This document shows, piece by piece, positions 35,971 through 44,803 of a stretch of 64,000 bases of DNA. Position 1 is the first letter of the stretch; each line of letters starts with the position of its first letter. The DNA is from Tolumonas osonensis (GTDB lineage: Bacteria; Pseudomonadota; Gammaproteobacteria; Enterobacterales; Aeromonadaceae). A program made the translations under genes and the position numbers. The stretch is taken from positions 434,001-498,000 of the forward strand of contig NZ_JACHGR010000001.1 of assembly GCF_014202415.1 (NCBI RefSeq). Direction: 5' to 3'. A model generated the notes under the pieces. The model did not search any database and had not been told where the DNA came from. It saw only the letters and a list, made by a program, of their open reading frames with translations.

Positions 35971-36405
35971 TTAGTGGATTTCAATTTCCAGTGGCTTGTC
36001 ACCCGTCGGTGTACTCTTCAGCATATGCACATAGAGCATGCCATCACTGAAGTTGGCAGTGACATTTTCCGCCTTAACATCATCCGGTAACGTGAAACTG
36101 CGACTGAAACTACCATAGTAACGTTCTATGCGATGGTGTTTTTCATCGCTCTTTTCCATCTTACGTTCGCCGGTAATCGTCAGCGTGCCATGATTGACCT
36201 GCAGTTTGATGGCTTCGCGTGGAATTTCAGGAATTTCGACTTTGAGCTGATACTCTTTGTCGTCTTCCACGATATCCACAGCAGGAACCCAGTCGCTGCT
36301 GCCCGTCATGGATTCCCGGCCCCAGAACGGAACAGGGAAAGAGCGCTGATAATTATGGAAAATATCGTCAAGGTCACGGAACGGGTTCCATTTTTCGAGA
36401 CGCAT
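35971..36405 (-). CDS. Small heat shock protein (Hsp20 family)
   Basis: This ATP-independent chaperone has 144 residues. The N-terminal arm (MRLEKWNPFRDLDDIF) precedes an alpha-crystallin domain (about residues 45-130; VDIVEDDKEYQLKVEIP, TITGERK, YGSFSRSFTLPDDV) and ends in the oligomerising LEIEIH (IxI-type) tail. The ATG at 36405 has a strong AAGGAGG site. It resembles the class found outside the ibpA/B group. Confidence 0.93.
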   Translation of the reverse strand: MRLEKWNPFRDLDDIFHNYQRSFPVPFWGRESMTGSSDWVPAVDIVEDDKEYQLKVEIPEIPREAIKLQVNHGTLTITGERKMEKSDEKHHRIERYYGSFSRSFTLPDDVKAENVTANFSDGMLYVHMLKSTPTGDKPLEIEIH

Positions 36406-36504
36406 ATAAACCTCCTTACGGCGCAGGTGGATCACTCAGATAACGATCACGCCTGTTATTATTATAGAACGCATTGAATATTTTTTAGGCAAAAACAAGC
36501 CTTT

Positions 36505-37140
36505 TTATACCAGTGAAACCCCGTGTCGCAGTAACCCTAACGCAATCAACCACATGATGCAGCCAACTCCGGCATCGATACATTGCTGAACCCGGACGCG
36601 CTGCAACTGCGGCGCCAGCCAGCTGGCCAGCAGCGCCAGACCAAAAAACCAGAGCAGCGAGGCCGAGATACTACCCAGCGCAAAACTCAGTTGCTGGGTT
36701 CGCGGATATTGCCCGGCAACCGCGCCCTGGATCATGACCGTATCCAGATAGACATGCGGATTCAGCAAGGTCACGGCCAGCGTCATACCCACCGCCTGTA
36801 TCCGGCTCATCGTTCCCTTTTCTGCCAGTGACGATGTGGTCGCCCGCCAGGCGCGCTGCAGACTGGACCAGCCATAACGCAGCAAGAATGCCGCACCACC
36901 GACTGTCAACACCAACTGCAACGTCACGGATCCCGCAATCATCTTGCCAGCCCCACCCACGCCCAGTGCAATCAGTAACGTATCCGCCAAAAAACAGAGT
37001 CCGGCCACCAGCATGGCATGATTACGCCGGATCCCTCTTTCCAGCACAAAGGCATTCTGTGCCCCGATTGGCATAATCAGACTGGCTCCGACCAGCATAC
37101 CTTGCAGATAAATAGCCGCGTTCAGCATCCGTTTTTCCAT
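36505..37140 (-). CDS. argO: Arginine exporter ArgO (LysE/RhtB superfamily)
   Basis: ArgO exports arginine and its toxic analogue canavanine. The 211-residue protein has about six membrane helices, with LIMPIGAQNAFVLERGIRR at the first loop, LNPHVYLDTV in the middle and SASLLWFFGLALLASWLAPQ, all close to E. coli ArgO. It is divergent from argP, its LysR-type activator, separated by 83 bases. The start may be at 37140 or at the ATG at 37128, which is better spaced from GGA. Confidence 0.92.
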   Translation of the reverse strand: MEKRMLNAAIYLQGMLVGASLIMPIGAQNAFVLERGIRRNHAMLVAGLCFLADTLLIALGVGGAGKMIAGSVTLQLVLTVGGAAFLLRYGWSSLQRAWRATTSSLAEKGTMSRIQAVGMTLAVTLLNPHVYLDTVMIQGAVAGQYPRTQQLSFALGSISASLLWFFGLALLASWLAPQLQRVRVQQCIDAGVGCIMWLIALGLLRHGVSLV

Positions 37141-37223
37141 CTTTTATTCTTCAGTGGCTGCAGCATAAGAACGCGCTAGAATTAAGTAAAATTCATGATT
37201 CTTATAGAAGATAAGAAAAATTA

Positions 37224-38138
37224 ATGAACCATCTGGATTACAAATTACTGCAGGCACTGGATGTGGTGTTGCGGGAACAGAGTTTTGAGCGGGCCGCACA
37301 GCAACTGCATCTGACCCAGTCGGCAGTATCTCAGCGTATCAAACAGCTCGAACTGCTGGTCGCACAGCCGGTACTGATCCGCTCTCAGCCATTGCAGCCC
37401 ACCGCGACAGGGCAACTGCTGCTGACCCATTACCAGCAGGTACAACAGCTGGAACGGGAGCTGTTACCGCATCTGTCCCCGACAACGCCGGGAAAACCGC
37501 TGCCGGTCACCATCGCCACCAACGCAGACAGCCTGGCAACCTGGTTGATCCCGGCGCTGGCTTCGTTGCTGCAGCCAGGGCTGATTGAACTGAACTTACT
37601 GATTGAAGATGAAAACCGCACCATCGACCGCTTGCGCCGGGGTGAGGCATTCGGTGCCATCAGCACTCAGCAGGAACCGTTACCGGGCTGCCAGTCTGAA
37701 CTGCTGGGGTACATGGACTATGTTCTGACCGCCTCGCCCGCGTTCATCCGCCGCTATTTCCCGGACGGGCTGACCGAGCAGGCCCTGCGCAAGGCGCCCG
37801 GGGTCGCGTTTGATCAGCGGGATGACATGCATGTCCGTTTTGTGGAGAAACATTTCGGCTTGCCGCCGGGCAGTTATCCCTGTCACACCGTCCGCTCTTC
37901 TGAGGCCTTCGTCGCTTTAGCCAAAGCCGGCGCTGCCTATTGCCTGATCCCGAAACTGCAGATCACGGTGGAATTGCATACTGGCGAACTGCAAGATCTG
38001 ATGCCGGAGACCCCCTTGTTGCAACGCGGTCTCTACTGGCAACGCTGGGCCCTGGAGCGGGGCATCTACCGGCAGATTTCACAGCTCCTGCTGAGCCACT
38101 GTCGTCAGATCCTGCCGCAGCAATCAATATGTCGCTGA
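37224..38138 (+). CDS. argP: LysR-type regulator ArgP (IciA)
   Basis: ArgP responds to arginine and lysine and activates argO. The 304-residue protein has an N-terminal winged helix (MNHLDYKLLQALDVVLREQS ... QLHLTQSAVSQRIKQLE) and a periplasmic-binding-like effector domain. E. coli ArgP has 297 residues. The divergent argO gene confirms the assignment. The 83-base gap should hold the ArgP site. Confidence 0.93.
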   Translation: MNHLDYKLLQALDVVLREQSFERAAQQLHLTQSAVSQRIKQLELLVAQPVLIRSQPLQPTATGQLLLTHYQQVQQLERELLPHLSPTTPGKPLPVTIATNADSLATWLIPALASLLQPGLIELNLLIEDENRTIDRLRRGEAFGAISTQQEPLPGCQSELLGYMDYVLTASPAFIRRYFPDGLTEQALRKAPGVAFDQRDDMHVRFVEKHFGLPPGSYPCHTVRSSEAFVALAKAGAAYCLIPKLQITVELHTGELQDLMPETPLLQRGLYWQRWALERGIYRQISQLLLSHCRQILPQQSICR

Positions 38139-38166
38139 TTTAACAGACAGTATTTGTGCTGCCGAA

Positions 38167-38201
38167 CTGGCATCGTGCATCCGATTGTCTGATAATCAGA
38201 C
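38167..38201 (+). promoter_or_regulatory. Promoter and palindrome before the TPR/DUF3142 operon
   Basis: CTGGCA (38167-38172), an 18-base spacer and GATAAT (38191-38196) form a plausible promoter. A 15-base palindrome, GTCTGAT-A-ATCAGAC (38187-38201), lies on the -10 element, which is where a repressor would block transcription. The palindrome is certain and its role is inferred. Confidence 0.5.
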
Positions 38202-38232
38202 TTCAGGGCCAACAACTATCAAAGGACGGGAT

Positions 38233-40416
38233 ATGAATTGGCGTCTTATTTTTACCAGTGGATTTATCTTATCGGTGTTATTCCAGTGGCCGGCGCAGGC
38301 CTGTAGTGATGATAGTTGTTATCCGACCTGGAATCTGAAAAAAGACCTGCTTGATACCTGTAATAATGCGCCGTTTCTTTCCCCCGCCAATGACAGCCGA
38401 ATCAATCTGCAATTACTGCTCGCCGACTCCAGCCACATTCCCCTGACCTCCCCGGCCTCGGACAATTACTACAAAGAGAAAGGCTACGCGCTGGTGCCGT
38501 TTCCGGCAGACTTTACCGAATTTTCAGAGAGCAGCGACAATGAGGCTGCCGCTCAGTCGCATTCCGCGTCAACACTGTTTACTCTGGCCGTACAGCTTGG
38601 CGTCAGCCGTGAAACAGCCACCGCTCTGCTGACACAAAGTCCGCGCTGGGAAGGCAGCCGCTGTGCCTCAAACAACCCGCAGACTGCCCTGCTTTATCTG
38701 CAGCAACTGGCACAGACCCGTGACATTCCCTCTTCCGAACGTCAGCAACTGGCACAGAGCCGCCTGGTCATGATCCAAAATTGCGCCCCCGATCCCGAAC
38801 AGCAATCCGCTTTCTTACCCGGCGAGATAAAATCGCCGGCCGGGCAATTATTTGCCACTTACCAGCAGGGGGCACAGGCCTTTTATAACGGCGACTTTGC
38901 CCAGGCGATTGCGGCATTTAACGAACTCGGCTTGTCATCTCATCCCTGGCTGAAAGAAACGGCCACCTATATGAAAGGACGGGTCTTTCTGAACGCCGCC
39001 CAGCAGAATGCGTTCGATGAAATGGGATTTCCCAGCAATGATAAAGTCGATCTTGCGGCACTGCAGGCTGCGGAATCGGCCTTTAACGCTTATTTGAACA
39101 CCTACCCGCAGGGACACTACTCCACTTCCGCGCAAGGACTGCTGCGCCGTGTATTCTGGTTGATGAATGATCAGAAACGGCTCGCGCAGGCCTATGCCTA
39201 CTGGTTTGAACATCCACTCAGTGAAACGAATATCACCAGTAATCAGCTGATACAGGAGATCGATAACAAATTACTGATGTCTTCCAGTGACAACAGCATG
39301 ATTGAAAACCCCCAGTTGCTGGCGATCATGGATCTGGTGCTGATGCGGCAGCGCAGCAGTGATGACAGCCGGCTGCCGTTGACCCTGACACAGTTGCAGG
39401 CGCAGGAATCCCGTTTTTCCGCACAGCCGGCGCTGTATACCTATTTGCTGGCCGCTTATGCCTTGTATGTGGAAAAGGACGCCGACAAGACACTGAGTAT
39501 TCTGCCGGAAAGAGCCGCCGGAAAAATACCGGACTCTCTGGCCTTCAGTCAGCAGACGCTACGGGGATTTGCACTGGAAAGCCAGGAACAGTGGAGCCGG
39601 GCCGAACAGCTATGGCTGGACCTGCTGTCAGCGGTGACCGAGCCATTACAGCGGCAACAGCTGGAACTGGCGCTGGCGATGAATTACGAGCGCAGCGGGA
39701 AAACGGAACAGGTTTTTGCTTCCCGGTCCCCGGTCAGAACACCGATGATCCGGGAGATCCTGCTGCGCAACGTCGCCTCGCCGGCCTTGTTACGCCAGCA
39801 GATAACGCAGCCACAGTCGGAGCAGGAACATGATATTGCGCTGTTCACGCTGTTATACAAGGATCTGACCCGGGGTTTTTATGCCGACTTCCTCCAGGAT
39901 CTTACATTATTGCCGGAAAAAGCCAGTACCCTTCCTCTGTTCATGGGCTTCACTTACAACACGCAGCAGGCCCTGGCGCTGTTTCAGTGGAATGGAAAAA
40001 ACGCCACGGATTACCAGTGCCCGGCATTACGCGACATCGCGCAGACCCTGCAGGATGACAACACACACCCGCAGGCGCTGAATTGTCTGGGAGAGTTTAT
40101 TTTCCGTCATGGCCTGGACGACTTTCCGCTGAATAATCAGCCTGAAGCGCAGGAGCTGGGTGGAACTGAAAGTCAGTTTACCGGCAAATTCTTCTCCCGC
40201 CTGGATGGATATCAGCAGGTCATCGCCAGCAAACAGGCCACGCACGAGGATAAGGCGTATGCCCTCTACCGTGCGGTGAACTGCTTTGCACCCAGCGGTT
40301 ATAACAGCTGTGGTACGCAGGATATTCCGCTGACACAACGTAAACAGTGGTTTGACACCCTGAAATCCCGGTTCGGTGATACCCGCTGGGCGCAACAACT
40401 GAAATATTACTGGTAA
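38233..40416 (+). CDS. Secreted TPR-like repeat protein of unknown function
   Basis: This protein has 727 residues. A signal peptide (about residues 1-23, ending PAQA) is followed by a cysteine-containing segment (CSDDSCYPTWNL), so it is exported. The middle has tetratricopeptide-like helices (FATYQQGAQAFYNGDFAQAIAAF, AESAFNAYLNTYPQGHY); the rest is helical and rich in Gln and Leu. I do not recognise a characterised homologue. The ATG at 38233 has AAGGA upstream. The stop overlaps the next start (TAATG), so the two proteins are probably made together. An envelope or cell-surface role is inferred. Confidence 0.8.
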   Translation: MNWRLIFTSGFILSVLFQWPAQACSDDSCYPTWNLKKDLLDTCNNAPFLSPANDSRINLQLLLADSSHIPLTSPASDNYYKEKGYALVPFPADFTEFSESSDNEAAAQSHSASTLFTLAVQLGVSRETATALLTQSPRWEGSRCASNNPQTALLYLQQLAQTRDIPSSERQQLAQSRLVMIQNCAPDPEQQSAFLPGEIKSPAGQLFATYQQGAQAFYNGDFAQAIAAFNELGLSSHPWLKETATYMKGRVFLNAAQQNAFDEMGFPSNDKVDLAALQAAESAFNAYLNTYPQGHYSTSAQGLLRRVFWLMNDQKRLAQAYAYWFEHPLSETNITSNQLIQEIDNKLLMSSSDNSMIENPQLLAIMDLVLMRQRSSDDSRLPLTLTQLQAQESRFSAQPALYTYLLAAYALYVEKDADKTLSILPERAAGKIPDSLAFSQQTLRGFALESQEQWSRAEQLWLDLLSAVTEPLQRQQLELALAMNYERSGKTEQVFASRSPVRTPMIREILLRNVASPALLRQQITQPQSEQEHDIALFTLLYKDLTRGFYADFLQDLTLLPEKASTLPLFMGFTYNTQQALALFQWNGKNATDYQCPALRDIAQTLQDDNTHPQALNCLGEFIFRHGLDDFPLNNQPEAQELGGTESQFTGKFFSRLDGYQQVIASKQATHEDKAYALYRAVNCFAPSGYNSCGTQDIPLTQRKQWFDTLKSRFGDTRWAQQLKYYW

Positions 40417-41120
40417 TGGCGGGATTGCAACGGCTCATTCTTCTGTTGCTGGCCAGCGTGATCCTGCCGGCACAGGCCATCGTCGATGCCCGGGAATATG
40501 ATGCCTTCTGGTTATGGAGTGCCGTCCGCCCGCAGCCCGTGCTGGCGCAGGCAAAGTCGCTCTATATTCTGCAGGGGCAAATCAGTGAACAACGGGGAGA
40601 AAGCCGCTTCATCCCGCAAGGGATCGCCATTCCCCGTTTGCGTCACGGCCAGATCTGGCTGGCTTATCGGGTGGAAACCCTGAACTGGTCAGAAGCCATT
40701 TACCAGAGTATCGCGCAGCAGCTCACCCGCTGGCAGCAACAGGGCAATCCCGTCACCGGGATCCAGATTGATTTCGATGCCCGTACACTGCGCATGCAGC
40801 AATACGTCAACTTTTTACAGCAGTTGCGTCAGCGATTACCGGAACACTATGCGCTAAGTATTACCGGCTTGCTCGACTGGAGTAACCACACCTCGCCGGA
40901 ATTGGTCAATCAGCTGGCCGGGATAGTCAGCGAGGTCGTCGTACAAACCTATCAGGGTCGGCACACCATCCACAATTACACCGACTACCTGCCGAGGCTG
41001 GCCCGGCTGCGTATTCCGTTCAAGGTAGGTCTGGCACAGCACGGGGAATGGCATGCCCCGGCGTATCTGGAGCAGGCTGCTTTTTTCCGCGGCTATGTGG
41101 TGTTTCTGTTCAATCACTAA
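40416..41120 (+). CDS. DUF3142 family secreted protein
   Basis: This 234-residue protein has a signal peptide (about residues 1-21, ending PAQA). The body has GIQIDFDARTLRMQQYVNFLQQLR, LSITGLLDWSN and VVQTYQGRHTI, which resemble a TIM-barrel glycosidase-like fold (DUF3142) with an acidic IDFDA strand. Catalysis is unproven. It starts within the stop codon of the TPR gene. Its own stop (TAA) interlocks with the nudE stop on the opposite strand. Confidence 0.82.
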   Translation: MAGLQRLILLLLASVILPAQAIVDAREYDAFWLWSAVRPQPVLAQAKSLYILQGQISEQRGESRFIPQGIAIPRLRHGQIWLAYRVETLNWSEAIYQSIAQQLTRWQQQGNPVTGIQIDFDARTLRMQQYVNFLQQLRQRLPEHYALSITGLLDWSNHTSPELVNQLAGIVSEVVVQTYQGRHTIHNYTDYLPRLARLRIPFKVGLAQHGEWHAPAYLEQAAFFRGYVVFLFNH

Positions 41121-41707
41121 GCTGGTGTGGGAATAAGACGGCCATCCCGGAGCTGGCGTAACAGCAGCAGCAACGCGGCAACACTGCGGGCCTCATGAAA
41201 CTGCGGATGTTCCAGCAGCGCTTCCGCGTCTTTCAGCGGCCAGGCAATAATTTCCAGAGGTTCAGGCTCATCACCGGTCAATTGCTGCGGAAACAGATCC
41301 TGCGCCAGAAAAATCGCCATGCGGGCATTCATAAAACCGGGCGCCAGTGAAACCTGCTTCAGGAAAGACAGCTGACGGGTCGCCATCCCTATCTCCTCCT
41401 GCAGTTCCCGGTTGGCCGCTTCTGCATCCGTTTCCCCGGCATCCACCAGCCCTTTCGGAAAACCGAGTTCGTAAGCATGTGTTCCGGCGGCATATTCCCG
41501 GATCAGCAGCAAGGTATCATTATTCAGCACTGGCACAATCATCACCGCATGCCGGTTTCCTCCCGGAATGCGCTCATAGACCCGCTCCTCACCATTGCTG
41601 AAGCGCAGATGCAAAGACTCGACCCGAAACAGACGGCTCTGTGCCACAACATCCCGCTGAATGATTTCCGGTAAAGCACGTTCTGACGTGACTGGCTTAT
41701 CTGACAT
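41117..41707 (-). CDS. nudE: ADP compounds hydrolase NudE
   Basis: NudE hydrolyses ADP-ribose, NADH and Ap3A-type compounds. The protein has 196 residues. The Nudix box is present (GFPKGLVDAGETD then RELQEEIG, about residues 85-110). The ATG at 41707 fits the family N-terminus; the GTG at 41716 is possible. The ribosome site is poor. It is convergent with the DUF3142 gene and divergent from gspC; its promoter carries an inverted repeat. Confidence 0.92.
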   Translation of the reverse strand: MSDKPVTSERALPEIIQRDVVAQSRLFRVESLHLRFSNGEERVYERIPGGNRHAVMIVPVLNNDTLLLIREYAAGTHAYELGFPKGLVDAGETDAEAANRELQEEIGMATRQLSFLKQVSLAPGFMNARMAIFLAQDLFPQQLTGDEPEPLEIIAWPLKDAEALLEHPQFHEARSVAALLLLLRQLRDGRLIPTPA

Positions 41708-41717
41708 GAAAATCACA

Positions 41718-41768
41718 TGATGTTAAAAACTGTAACATCAGTATATCTTTCCCCGCCCGGACTGTCTT
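41718..41768 (-). promoter_or_regulatory. nudE promoter with inverted repeat at the start site
   Basis: On the minus strand AAGACA (41768-41763), 17 bases and TATACT (41745-41740) form a promoter with a start near 41733. Inverted repeat TGATGTTA / TAACATCA (41718-41740, 7-base spacer) covers the start. It could be an operator or a leader hairpin close to the start codon. Confidence 0.5.
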
Positions 41769-41894
41769 TGCTGATATTCTGTGATTTCTATGAAGATTTG
41801 CACATGAATTCCCGCAAATAGTTGTATAGGAAGGGGATCACATAGCAAAATGTTTCCTACACTGGGATAAGTATAACGATAAAGAGATCAACGT

Positions 41895-42746
41895 ATGCAG
41901 TTACTGACGATCCGGGACTGGTTTCTGAGCGAGCGAGGGCTAAGCACGTTACAGCGCGCGCTGATATTGTTGCTGCTGATTGCCAGCAGTTATCAGCTGG
42001 CATTACTGAGCTGGCGTCTTATTCCTGCCCCGCAGACAACAGCTTCTCCGTCGGCCCCGGCAACCGTGGCGCCTGCTACTCCAGGCGCCAGTCAGGAACA
42101 TCAGCAACGACTCACGCAGATCCGCGATGCCGCACTGTTTGGTGTCGCCCCACCTGCGGCAGAAAATATTCAGACTTCTGCCCCGAAAAGCCGGCTGAAC
42201 GTACAGCTTACCGGCATTATGGCCAGCAGTATCGCCAGCCGCTCTATCGCGATCATTGCCCGTAACAACATCCAGCAAAGCTATGTCATCGACGAGGTGA
42301 TCCAGGGCACCGATGCCAGAATTGTTCGGATCCTACCGGATCGGGTGATCATCAGCCGGCAGGGACTGCAGGAAGTCTTGTTTCTGGATGAAAATGCAGC
42401 CGCAAACGAAAATGTTGCCTCCCCGGCCCGGAATGATATTTCCGGATTAAGACAGAATCTCCTGAAGAACCCGGCCCGGTTACCGGACTATCTCAGCATT
42501 ACGCCGGTCATGGAAAATGACAAGCTCAAAGGTTACCGATTAAATCCCGGGAAAAATCCGGAGTTTTTTAACCAGTCAGGCTTGCTGGCGAATGATCTGG
42601 CCATCAGTATCAATGGCCTTGATCTTCGGGACAAAGGCGACGCTGTCATGGCCATGCAGCAGCTGACCCATCAGACGGAAATGAACATCACTGTAGAACG
42701 CAACGGCGCAGAACAGGATGTTTACATTAATCTGGCACAACCATAA
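41895..42746 (+). CDS. gspC: Type II secretion protein C
   Basis: GspC is the inner membrane clamp protein of 283 residues that links the inner platform to the secretin. It has an N-terminal membrane helix (about residues 19-38), a Pro/Ala/Thr-rich linker, the HR domain (LNVQLTGIMASSIASRSIAII) and a C-terminal PDZ domain (about 190-283; LLANDLAISINGLDL). It is the first gene of gspC-N; no gspAB or gspO is in the cluster. Confidence 0.95.
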   Translation: MQLLTIRDWFLSERGLSTLQRALILLLLIASSYQLALLSWRLIPAPQTTASPSAPATVAPATPGASQEHQQRLTQIRDAALFGVAPPAAENIQTSAPKSRLNVQLTGIMASSIASRSIAIIARNNIQQSYVIDEVIQGTDARIVRILPDRVIISRQGLQEVLFLDENAAANENVASPARNDISGLRQNLLKNPARLPDYLSITPVMENDKLKGYRLNPGKNPEFFNQSGLLANDLAISINGLDLRDKGDAVMAMQQLTHQTEMNITVERNGAEQDVYINLAQP

Positions 42747-42769
42747 GCACGCGGAGTTATATATCTAAA

Positions 42770-44803
42770 ATGAAAGCATTTCTCAAACGCAGTCTGATCA
42801 TTGGTTGTCTGTGTACCCAACTCGGAATCCCGCCTGCCATCGCGGCTGAATACTCCGCCAGCTTCAAGGGAACCGATATTCAGGAATTTATTAATACCGT
42901 CGGGAAAAACCTGAATAAAACCATCATCGTCGATCCGGGCGTCCGCGGCACCATCAACGTCCGCAGTTATGATCTGCTGAACGAAGAGCAGTATTATCAG
43001 TTTTTCCTGAGTGTGCTGGATGTGTACGGCTTTGCTGCCGTGCCAATGCCGAACGGTGTGCTGAAAGTCGTCAAGGCGCAGAACGCCAAGACCTCCGCCA
43101 TTCCGGTTGCGGACGACAAACGCACCGGCATCGGTGATGAAATGGTTACCCGGGTCGTACCGGTTCGGAATGTCTCGGTCCGGGAACTGGCGCCGTTACT
43201 GCGTCAGCTCAACGACAATGCCGGTGGGGGTAACGTCGTGCATTATGAACCGTCGAACGTCCTGCTGCTGACCGGCCGTGCCGCCGTCGTCAACCGGCTG
43301 GTAGAAATCGTGCGCCGGGTCGATAAGGTCGGCGATGAAAATGTCGATGTGATCAAACTCAAGTATGCCTCGGCCAGTGAAATGGTGCGTCTGATTACCG
43401 CACTGACCAAAAACGACAAGAATACTCTGGCGAATGTATTAACACCGAAGGTGGTCGCCGATGAACGTATGAATGCCGTCGTGATCAGTGGTGAAAATCA
43501 GGCCCGTCAGCGTATCGTGACCATGATCCGTCAGCTGGATCGCGAACAGCAAAGTCAGGGCAACACCCGTGTGTTCTATCTGAAATATGCCAACGCGAAG
43601 AATCTGGTGGATGTGCTGTCCGGCACCAGCAAATCCCTGCAGAACGAAAAAAGCGGCAGCGCGGGCGCGATGACAACCGAAGCCTCAGCTTCTGGCTCCG
43701 GTTCTGGTTCTGGCAGTACCGGTTATAACGGTAAAGACCTCAGTATCGTCGCGGATGAACAAACCAACGCGCTGGTCATTACCGCGCAGCCCGATCTGAT
43801 GCAGGAGCTGGAAAACATCATCGCCAAACTGGATATCCGCCGGGCGCAGGTACTGGTGGAAGCCATCATTGTCGAAATACAGGATGGTGATGCCCTGAAC
43901 TTCGGTGTGCAGTGGATCAACTCTAACGGTGGCGGGACACAGTTCACCGCATCCGGCTTACCAACCACGACGGTGGTCAACGCAGCACAGGAATATAAGA
44001 ATGACGGCGAGCTTTCCAGCACCTCGACCTCTGCCCTCAGCAGTTTTAATGGTCTGGCCGCCGGTTTCTACGAAGGAAACTGGGGCGCACTGCTGACAGC
44101 GCTGTCCACCAACACCAAGAGCAATATTCTGGCGACACCGAGTATCGTGACACTGGATAACAAGGAAGCCGCCTTTAATGTCGGTCAGGAAGTGCCGGTG
44201 GTCACCGGCAGCCAGTCCAGCACCACCGGCAGTGTCTACAGCACCGTAGAACGTAAAACGGTCGGCACCAAACTCAAAGTCACCCCGCAGATCAATGAAG
44301 GTGACTCGGTGTTAATGGAAATTGAACAGGAAGTCTCCAGTGTGGCTTCCTCGACCTCCACCGATTCGTCATCCAGCAGCAGTGATCTGGGTTCCACCTT
44401 CAACACCCGTACCATTAAAAACGCGGTATTGGTAAAAAGCGGTGAAACGGTCGTCCTCGGTGGCTTACTCAGCAACAACACCTCCGAATCCGTTTATAAG
44501 GTGCCTTTGCTGGGAGATATACCGATCCTTGGTTACCTGTTCCGGTATAACAGTAGCTCCACTTCCAAGCAGAATCTGATGGTATTTATCCGTCCAACCG
44601 TTCTGCGTGATCCGGTCACTTATACCGGTGTATCCAGCAGCAAATACAACCTGTTCCGGGCTGAACAGCTTAACCAGGGAGAAGATGCGTTATTACCGTC
44701 GGTAGAGCGTCCCGTGCTGCCTGCTTATGGCACCGCGCCGACCCTGTCTCCTAAAATGAAAGCCTTGCTGGAACAACAAGGTCAGGCAGAAGGTGTGCGG
44801 TAA
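42770..44803 (+). CDS. gspD: Type II secretion outer membrane secretin
   Basis: GspD forms the outer membrane pore. The protein has 677 residues: signal peptide (ending AIAA), N0 domain ([22 protein letters not shown]), N1-N3 domains, and the secretin domain (about residues 370-610) with [16 protein letters not shown] Gly/Ser-rich loop ([13 protein letters not shown]) lies in N3. The C-terminal S-domain suggests a pilotin or a GspAB helper encoded elsewhere. It overlaps gspE in TAATG. Confidence 0.97.
   Translation: MKAFLKRSLIIGCLCTQLGIPPAIAAEYSASFKGTDIQEFINTVGKNLNKTIIVDPGVRGTINVRSYDLLNEEQYYQFFLSVLDVYGFAAVPMPNGVLKVVKAQNAKTSAIPVADDKRTGIGDEMVTRVVPVRNVSVRELAPLLRQLNDNAGGGNVVHYEPSNVLLLTGRAAVVNRLVEIVRRVDKVGDENVDVIKLKYASASEMVRLITALTKNDKNTLANVLTPKVVADERMNAVVISGENQARQRIVTMIRQLDREQQSQGNTRVFYLKYANAKNLVDVLSGTSKSLQNEKSGSAGAMTTEASASGSGSGSGSTGYNGKDLSIVADEQTNALVITAQPDLMQELENIIAKLDIRRAQVLVEAIIVEIQDGDALNFGVQWINSNGGGTQFTASGLPTTTVVNAAQEYKNDGELSSTSTSALSSFNGLAAGFYEGNWGALLTALSTNTKSNILATPSIVTLDNKEAAFNVGQEVPVVTGSQSSTTGSVYSTVERKTVGTKLKVTPQINEGDSVLMEIEQEVSSVASSTSTDSSSSSSDLGSTFNTRTIKNAVLVKSGETVVLGGLLSNNTSESVYKVPLLGDIPILGYLFRYNSSSTSKQNLMVFIRPTVLRDPVTYTGVSSSKYNLFRAEQLNQGEDALLPSVERPVLPAYGTAPTLSPKMKALLEQQGQAEGVR

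Noticed and set aside
41841-41877. A gspC promoter with TATAAC at 41872-41877
   Set aside because: The -10 is fair but no acceptable -35 sits at the right distance, so I did not call it.
43680-43720. Ser/Gly-rich tract in gspD as a repeat or insertion
   Set aside because: Gly/Ser-rich loops in the N3 domain are common in secretins; the frame and flanks are intact.
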